From Bacteroidaceae bacterium (GTDB lineage Bacteria > Bacteroidota > Bacteroidia > Bacteroidales > Bacteroidaceae), in contig JAFUFW010000015.1 of assembly GCA_017469685.1 (NCBI GenBank), positions 41,710 to 105,709 of the forward strand: a stretch of 64,000 bases of DNA, in the 5' to 3' direction. The translations under genes were made by a program, and so were the position numbers. Positions 58,874 to 64,000 of this stretch are shown piece by piece. The first letter of the stretch is position 1, and the number at the start of each line of letters is the position of its first letter. Under the pieces are notes generated by a model. The model was not told the DNA's origin. It saw only the letters and a program-made list of their open reading frames with translations, and searched no databases.

Positions 58874-60544
58874 ATGAAGAACAAGAACATCTCTCCCAGA
58901 GCACTGCTCTGTGCCGCATTGTTTTGCATTGGCTCCTTCGTAAGCGCTGACGACGGCAGCGACTGGATGAGCCGCGTCAATGACGACGCCTACGTAAGTC
59001 AACTCTCTATCCCCGGGGCTCACGATGCCGGCACAGGCCATGGCTTCCAAGGCTTTCTCGGCTTATTAGGAGGCGACAGCTATGCCCGAACGCAGGATAA
59101 GACGCTCACTCAGTTGTGGGAGAGCGGCATCCGCGCTTTCGACCTTCGCCCTTGTGTCGACGGCTCGGACCTGCGCATTAATCATGGCTCCATCCAGACG
59201 AAGCTCACGCTCAGCGAGGCCTTCACCACGCTGTGCGGCCTGCTCGACAGTCATCCCACGGAGATGGCTATCGTAGTAATACGCCACGAAACCGAGGGCG
59301 ACGACAGTAACAGCACATGGAATGCTAAGATGCAGGCGCTCTTGAAGGCTGAACCTGTGGCCTCACACGCCGTGGCTTTCATGCCGCAGCTTAAGATGAG
59401 CAATGCCCGCGGCAAGTTGCTCATCCTCAGTCGCGATGCCTACGCCTCAACGCCCACAGGCGGCTTCATCACTGGCTGGGGTTTCTCGACCGACATTAAT
59501 AGCCAGAAGAACGGCAAGATCGCTGGCCGCACCTCTACGGTACAGGCCACCTGCTATATTCAGGATTTCTATGATTGCACAGCCTCGGGCGCCAAGGCTC
59601 AGAAGCAGGAGAGCATTCGCACCCTGATGCTTTTCGCTGCTGAGCAGAACGCCTCTTCGCGCATCTGGGCAATAAACCATACGTCGGGCTATTCGCTCAC
59701 AGCCTCGCTCTTCGGCAGTACCGTGTCTACGAGCGACGGCTATCGCGACAATGCAGCCACACAACACGCCGCCGTCCTTGATTTCCTCGCTGATCACTCT
59801 GGCCCGCTGGGGCTGGTAGTCATGGACTTCGGCGGCACCGACACCTCCAACGGCTATCAGGTGAAGAGCCTCGAGATGACGAAGGCCATCATCGAGAACA
59901 ACTTCCGCACGTCGGACTACGCCGCTGCCATGAACGTCGTCAAGAGCAGTAAGCAGTATCGCATTTTCACCTTGTTGGACGGACAGAAATATTGCCTCAC
60001 TGACGAGGGCACGCTCACCACAGACCTCACTGCAGCCGGTAAGTTCACATTCCGCCGCGTGAAAGGCGAGGAGTTTGGCTACGGCTTCAAGCTCATGAGC
60101 ACATGCTTCACTAACCCCGACCTCAACGGCGGCGACGTAGTGCTCACGCCAGGGCATATTCGCACTAACGAGCAGACTTCGCCGCGCGACACGTGGGAGG
60201 CTCAGGTGTTCCTTATGAACGCCGACAGCCTCTTTGCCATCCGTGCCACCAACGCTCGTGGAGGCGACAGCGGCTGGGCACTCGCGGCAAAGACTTTCTG
60301 GACGGTGGTCCAGGGTGGGGATGGCCCAGAGGCTGCCTACAGCTTTGAGCGCGACTATATTTGGCAGATAGAGGAACCTGACAGCGAGACCGACGGGATT
60401 GGAACGATTCGTCAGGCCCATTCAGGCGATATCCTCACCTCAACATTTGACCTCGGCGGACGCCGCATAAAAAGCCCTTTCGATGGCAGCTCATCGCTGC
60501 GAAAGGGAATTTACATAATAAACGGAAAGAAGGTTATTCTATAG
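58874..60544 (+). CDS. secreted PI-PLC-like phospholipase with T9SS-like tail
   Basis: A 556-residue exported protein. The signal peptide ends near FVSA (residue 25). The X-domain of bacterial PI-specific phospholipase C follows: SIPGAHDAGTG (H50, D51), SGIRAFDLRP (D90, R92), LRINHGSI (H104), the same set and spacing as the catalytic residues of Bacillus PI-PLC. About 320-520 is an accessory ricin-like or beta-trefoil part. The tail STFDLGGRRI...KGIYIINGKKVIL resembles other exported proteins here. The ATG at 58874 sits nine bases after TACCTTTG (58858-58865), suggesting a very short leader. Its stop is shared with the convergent bcp gene in CTATAG. Confidence 0.88.
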   Translation: MKNKNISPRALLCAALFCIGSFVSADDGSDWMSRVNDDAYVSQLSIPGAHDAGTGHGFQGFLGLLGGDSYARTQDKTLTQLWESGIRAFDLRPCVDGSDLRINHGSIQTKLTLSEAFTTLCGLLDSHPTEMAIVVIRHETEGDDSNSTWNAKMQALLKAEPVASHAVAFMPQLKMSNARGKLLILSRDAYASTPTGGFITGWGFSTDINSQKNGKIAGRTSTVQATCYIQDFYDCTASGAKAQKQESIRTLMLFAAEQNASSRIWAINHTSGYSLTASLFGSTVSTSDGYRDNAATQHAAVLDFLADHSGPLGLVVMDFGGTDTSNGYQVKSLEMTKAIIENNFRTSDYAAAMNVVKSSKQYRIFTLLDGQKYCLTDEGTLTTDLTAAGKFTFRRVKGEEFGYGFKLMSTCFTNPDLNGGDVVLTPGHIRTNEQTSPRDTWEAQVFLMNADSLFAIRATNARGGDSGWALAAKTFWTVVQGGDGPEAAYSFERDYIWQIEEPDSETDGIGTIRQAHSGDILTSTFDLGGRRIKSPFDGSSSLRKGIYIINGKKVIL

Positions 60545-60991
60545 CGTAAGGAGCTGTTCGCCGTGCGTCTTGGTCTTTATTTGCTTGCCTTGAATGATGT
60601 CTTCGATGATGCCTTCCTCGTTGATGACGAAGGTGGTGCGGACAGTCCCGAAGTACTTTCGCCCGTACATAGACTTTTCTGCCCAGACCCCCATCTGCTC
60701 GACCAGTGCGTGGTCCACGTCGGCGATGAGCGGGAAGGGTAGTTCATGCTTAGCCTTGAACTTCTGGTGGCTGGCGGCGCTATCAACGCTGACGCCCACG
60801 ACGGCGTAGCCCTGCTCCTGCAGTGCACCATAGTTGTCTCTGATGCTGCAAGCCTCAGCCGTACAGCCTGCTGTGTTGTCCTTCGGGTAGAAATAGAGGA
60901 CGAGCTTGTGTCCTCTGAACTGTTCGAGCCTGACCTCCAGTCCATTTTCGTCGTGCCCTAACACTTCGGGTGCTTTGTCTCCAATTTGCAT
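60539..60991 (-). CDS. bcp: thioredoxin-dependent peroxiredoxin (Bcp type)
   Basis: A 150-residue cytoplasmic thiol peroxidase: FYPKDNTAGCTAEAC with peroxidatic C43 and resolving C48, VVGVSVDSAASHQKF, RTTFVINEEGIIEDII. It reduces peroxides using thioredoxin. The stop overlaps the convergent PI-PLC gene by six bases (60539-60544). A minus-strand TACCTTTG (61026-61033) fits the promoter. The 228-base gap upstream of it has no gene. Confidence 0.93.
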   Translation of the reverse strand: MQIGDKAPEVLGHDENGLEVRLEQFRGHKLVLYFYPKDNTAGCTAEACSIRDNYGALQEQGYAVVGVSVDSAASHQKFKAKHELPFPLIADVDHALVEQMGVWAEKSMYGRKYFGTVRTTFVINEEGIIEDIIQGKQIKTKTHGEQLLTL

Positions 60992-61219
60992 AGTCTATTT
61001 GATTGAATGAAGTGGTTTCTGCGTGCAAAGGTAGGCAAAAGAAACTTAATGCATGCAACTTTCGGCACAAAACTTCCGCCTGACAGACAGAAAGTTGCAA
61101 TAATCCAGTCATGTGCGGTCAGTCAGACTCATTCCTACAGTGAAAGATTATTGCGTTTCCAGTAGAGAGAGACGTATGTTTCCCTGCCCGTGGAATCTGT
61201 GTTTCTCGCAGGGAAGCTT

Positions 61220-61696
61220 CTACGTGAGTTCCATTTCCATGAGGATGTCGCAGCGGTCGTAAGCCTGTCCGTGCAAAGGCACTTCGCGGAAGCCCAGCTT
61301 ACGATATAGGGCGATGCTGGCGGCCAGGTGCGTGTTGCCTTCCAGCCGCAGCAGGCGCACGCCATGACTGCGTGCATAAGCTATCAGCGCTTCACCGAGC
61401 TTGCGCCCTGCACCTTGGCCTTGGGCACTGGGTGTGACGGCCATCTTGGCCAGCTCGTGCCACGCCTCTTCGGGCGCATCGCCGTGGTGCGGGATGAGCG
61501 CGCAGCAGCCCACGGCAGCATCCTCCTCATTCAGCGCGATGAAAATCTGACCGCCAGGGCGAAGTATGTAGTCATCAATCTGCGCAAAGGTGCGTCGGTC
61601 TGACTCTTCGAGGCGGAAGTAGGTCTGGATCCACTCCGTGTTGAGGCGGATGAAGTCTTGGCGGTAACGTTCAGTGAAAGTGACGATGCGTATCAT
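61220..61696 (-). CDS. GNAT family N-acetyltransferase
   Basis: A 158-residue acetyltransferase: acetyl-CoA binding motif AVTPSAQGQGAGRKLGEALI (Q/R-x-x-G-x-G/A), then LLRLEGNTHLAASIALYRKLGF. The protein target is unknown. The relic of an ATP-grasp gene lies 24 bases upstream on the same strand, so it may share that promoter. Confidence 0.88.
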   Translation of the reverse strand: MIRIVTFTERYRQDFIRLNTEWIQTYFRLEESDRRTFAQIDDYILRPGGQIFIALNEEDAAVGCCALIPHHGDAPEEAWHELAKMAVTPSAQGQGAGRKLGEALIAYARSHGVRLLRLEGNTHLAASIALYRKLGFREVPLHGQAYDRCDILMEMELT

Positions 61697-61720
61697 AGGG
61701 CAGCGTTTCAGATTATATAG

Positions 61721-61876
61721 TCAGCATATTCCTCGTTCTGCAGATGACGCATGAAATAGACCACCTGCCGGACACATATTCACCTTCAGGGCAATTAAGC
61801 CGCAGCTGCTGCGGCAGAACTCCCAATAGGTGTGTGGGAAATGGGGCGAGATAAAGATGAAATTCATAATTCTCAT
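61721..61876 (-). pseudogene. deletion relic of an ATP-grasp protein gene
   Basis: A 51-codon frame reads MRIMNFIFISPHFPHTYWEFC, the start of a Bacteroidetes ATP-grasp family. It then jumps to IALKVNMCPAGG, which matches the late LEVNMRPAGG motif of the same family, and stops. More than 200 middle codons are lost. In another frame, bases 61712-61770 give VVYFMRHLQNEEYADYII, a further protein-like remnant. A TACCTTTG (61892-61899, minus strand) still stands upstream. This accounts for most of the 310-base gap between the GNAT and transporter genes. Confidence 0.7.
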
Positions 61877-62006
61877 TCTGTGTCTGCCCGACAAAGGTAG
61901 GAAGAAATGCTAACAAATCATATATCACAGGTGGAATAATCAACAAAAAGCCACCCTTTTAGAATATTTTACTATTAATACCTTCTTTTTAGAATAATAT
62001 TCTACA

Positions 62007-63275
62007 TCAAGCACTTCTTCCCTTCGCCGTCAAGGCGCAGACGCAACTGTCTGACCAGACGTTCTCCGCCGTCTCAATCATGTCGATGACGGTGTAGAGG
62101 GGCAGGATGAGGCCGAGCACGGCTACGGGCGCACCCTCGATGCCCGAGACGAGGGAAAGCGTCAGGAAATAGCAACCCATGGGAACGCCGGCATTGCCCA
62201 CGGCAGCAAAGACGGCGATGAAGAGCCAGAGCGCATAGAAGCCGATGACGGCGGGCAGAGAAGTGGAGGCATCGGGGAGGAGACCTCCGCACTGCATCAC
62301 GAAGAGCGATGTCACCAGGATGAAAGCTGCACAGCCGTTCATATTGATGGTGGTGCAGATGGGGAGTACGAAACGGGCCACCTCGGACCTTACCCCCAAC
62401 CGTTGCTCAGCACACTGCATGGTCACTGGGAGCGTGGCAGCTGAACTTTTGGTGAAGAGAGCCATTAGCACGGCGGGCATCATGCCTCGGAAAACGTGCA
62501 AGGGGTTCAGCCCGCGAGCCAGCAGAAACAGCGGCAGTACGACAAAGAACTGTATGGCGTTGCCCGTCAGGATGATCAGCAGGTAGCGGCCCAAGGCTCC
62601 TGCCACGACACCGTCGCTGATCTGAATGGCCAACTGCGCAGAGAAGGCGATGATGCCGATGGGCAGCACCTTCACCAACGCACGGATGAGCATGAATAGC
62701 AATTCTTGCACTTCGAACACAAACTTGGTAATCACCTGAAACCCTTTCCCTTCGCCCTGCTGCTGGCGGCGTTCGCTGTAGGCCAAGGCCAGTCCGACAG
62801 CTGTGGCAAGCAGGAGCACCGAGAGGACATTGCCCTCGAGGAAGGGACGGACGAGGTTGTTCGGGATGACTTCAATAATGTGCTGCAGATAGGATTCTCC
62901 AGCCTCCGTGGAAGAATCTGCAGCAAGCTCTGTGAGGGACTGGCTGGTAAGCGGCTGGCTGATCAGGAGGAACAGAGTCAGCCCTACGGCCGCCGCCACA
63001 AAGGTCGTCAGCAACGTGTAGGTCAGCGTCCGGCGAAAGATCCGTCCGACGTCCGCACTGGCACCGAAAGATGCCAGAGTAGTGATGATGGCCAGTGCAA
63101 TGGTGGGCGTGGCCAGCAGTTGGAACAGACGTGTGAAGATGGTGGCGACGAAGCCGAACACCTCGTTCAGCCACGCTATGCCCAGAAAGCCCAGCAGCAG
63201 TCCCACGACAACGGCTGCGAGCAGTTGAAGTAGTGTATTGTCCAGAAAACGTTTCATCATTCTGCTATGGTTCAT
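62007..63275 (-). CDS. dicarboxylate/amino acid:cation symporter
   Basis: A 422-residue DAACS (SLC1-type) transporter with eight helices and two reentrant loops. Motifs: TKSSAATLPVTMQCAE (reentrant loop 1, serine-rich), TTINMNGCAAF (helix 7, the N-M-N-G motif), NAGVPMG (loop 2). Substrate is likely glutamate, aspartate, serine/threonine or dicarboxylate; it cannot be fixed here. Acts in the inner membrane, driven by sodium or protons. A minus-strand TACCTTTG (63346-63353) is the -7 element. Confidence 0.92.
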   Translation of the reverse strand: MNHSRMMKRFLDNTLLQLLAAVVVGLLLGFLGIAWLNEVFGFVATIFTRLFQLLATPTIALAIITTLASFGASADVGRIFRRTLTYTLLTTFVAAAVGLTLFLLISQPLTSQSLTELAADSSTEAGESYLQHIIEVIPNNLVRPFLEGNVLSVLLLATAVGLALAYSERRQQQGEGKGFQVITKFVFEVQELLFMLIRALVKVLPIGIIAFSAQLAIQISDGVVAGALGRYLLIILTGNAIQFFVVLPLFLLARGLNPLHVFRGMMPAVLMALFTKSSAATLPVTMQCAEQRLGVRSEVARFVLPICTTINMNGCAAFILVTSLFVMQCGGLLPDASTSLPAVIGFYALWLFIAVFAAVGNAGVPMGCYFLTLSLVSGIEGAPVAVLGLILPLYTVIDMIETAENVWSDSCVCALTAKGRSA

Positions 63276-63703
63276 TGATATTGCCGAAGATTATGCCAAC
63301 CCGGCCGTGCCCGACTTACAGGTACGTGTTTTATTTTTGTTTGTGCAAAGGTAGTGATTATTCTCTATATCAGAATAGAGAAGGTTGGATTTTTGAAGTA
63401 ATTTATGGAATTCCCCTTCTTCTCTCCCTTCTAAAGAAGAATAGTAGGCTAAATAACCAAAATGGCCTTAAAACACCCTTCCCATCAAACTTTCCTATCC
63501 AATTATTTGCCCAATCCGAAAGAAGTCCATACTTTTGCAAAAGCAGTTCCCGCCACGCCTCCTAACAATGCGTACCACGGTGGGACTTCGTCATTTATGT
63601 GACCTGTTCAGACTTAACTATGCCTCGACTTTTAACATCTTTTATAGGTAAACTTTTTGGCCGTTCTGCGTTATATGTACAGAAAGACCAAAAAGTGGAA
63701 TCT
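63276..63703. other. divergent regulatory region between transporter and sigma gene
   Basis: The 428-base gap holds the leftward promoter at 63346-63353 and a rightward one with TTTG 63506-63509 and TACTTTTG 63530-63537 (20 bp apart). The leader that follows is about 160 bases. I see no other gene. Confidence 0.6.
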
Positions 63704-64000
63704 ATGGAAAGAAGTCAGATAACAGAACATGAGTTTGAACAATTGGTGGCGCGCCTGCGCCCACGGCTGATGCAGATGGGGCGTGAGTTCTTCGGCTCCG
63801 ATACCGAGGCCGAGGAGGTGGTGCAGGAGACGTGGTTGAGGGCATGGAGCGTAAGGGACAGTGTTGAACTCACCGATGCCTACATCCTGCGCATTGCCCG
63901 CAACTGCTGCGTCTCGATGTGGCGTGGCCAGCGGACACAAGTGGAGCTGGAGGATGAAGAGAGTGCCGCCGTCAACGAAGTGACGCCGCAGGAGGAGATG
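63704..64000 (+). CDS. RNA polymerase sigma factor, ECF type (3' truncated by window)
   Basis: The first 99 codons of a sigma-70 family protein: MERSQITEHEFEQLVARLRP, then DTEAEEVVQETWLRAWSVRD (region 2.1-2.2) and YILRIARNCCVSMWRGQR (region 2.3-2.4). Region 4 lies beyond the window. An in-frame ATG at 63620 would add 28 residues, but 63704 gives the family start. This third sigma gene of the window has its own promoter (63506-63537). Confidence 0.82.
   Translation, partial: MERSQITEHEFEQLVARLRPRLMQMGREFFGSDTEAEEVVQETWLRAWSVRDSVELTDAYILRIARNCCVSMWRGQRTQVELEDEESAAVNEVTPQEEM

Noticed and set aside
59447-60421. 324-codon minus-strand frame inside the PI-PLC gene
   Set aside because: No motif, wholly inside a gene with intact catalytic residues.

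Overview
The window looks like chromosomal DNA of a Bacteroidales bacterium, most likely a Prevotella-type gut anaerobe. The evidence is: (i) upstream of many genes stands the Bacteroidetes -7 promoter element TAnnTTTG, and Shine-Dalgarno signals are rare; (ii) several families are typical of the phylum (PorZ, DUF3098, DUF2723, DUF4838, DUF5056, DUF4250, small MKKTYIIPE-type peptides); (iii) secreted proteins end in DLxGRRL...GxYIxxGKKVxxK tails. I saw no tRNA, rRNA, CRISPR array, transposase or prophage. Everything here is read by eye; family names come from motif recognition, not from searches.

Layout. 0-9.1 kb: tail of a secreted protein, a small acidic peptide, an archaeal-type ATPase, then a three-gene secreted polysaccharide set (alginate-lyase-fold lyase, GH43, lyase/beta-helix fusion) closed by a terminator. 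9.1-13.4 kb: nadB, a PBP4-type lipoprotein and cysE. 13.5-18.4 kb: rimP-nusA-infB operon. 18.5-26.0 kb: CvpA, a membrane-bound winged-helix regulator, DUF3098, a large DUF2723 membrane protein, a polysaccharide deacetylase, and queH plus an RNA methylase on the other strand. 26-35.1 kb: leuS, a YitT-type protein, rdgB, porZ, nadA and a second TrmH-type methylase. 35.3-40.0 kb: one giant cysteine-rich secreted protein. 40.4-44.7 kb: glycosyltransferase, U32 protein and TPR-AraC regulator, read leftward. 44.8-48.1 kb: dusB and an ECF-type sigma operon. 48.4-63.3 kb: a mosaic of secreted hydrolases (GH43, GDPD, DUF4838, PI-PLC), a second sigma/anti-sigma operon, SDR, msrA, bcp, GNAT, a DAACS transporter and two deletion relics of genes (a panE start and an ATP-grasp gene). 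The window ends inside a third sigma factor gene.

The most striking layer is not the genes but the repeats. Intergenic DNA is full of tracts with a 7-bp period (GATTAGG, TTTTCAA, TTTACAA, TTCATTC types), often arranged as inverted repeats. They carry or abut promoters, form start regions and even encode signal-peptide cores. A second family consists of palindromes (AACCCTTAAGGGTT) spaced exactly 22 bp apart in three places. A third family is GC-rich palindromes inserted in frame within coding sequence, including leuS. A fourth carries an eight-codon MKPASES reading frame in three copies.

Functionally, the window mixes housekeeping (translation initiation, NAD synthesis via nadB and nadA, tRNA modification by queH and dusB, leucyl-tRNA synthesis) with accessory cell-surface functions: glycan breakdown, phospholipid cleavage, type IX secretion and sigma/anti-sigma sensing. 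No SusC/SusD pair lies in the window, so the glycan enzymes are not a classical complete PUL here.
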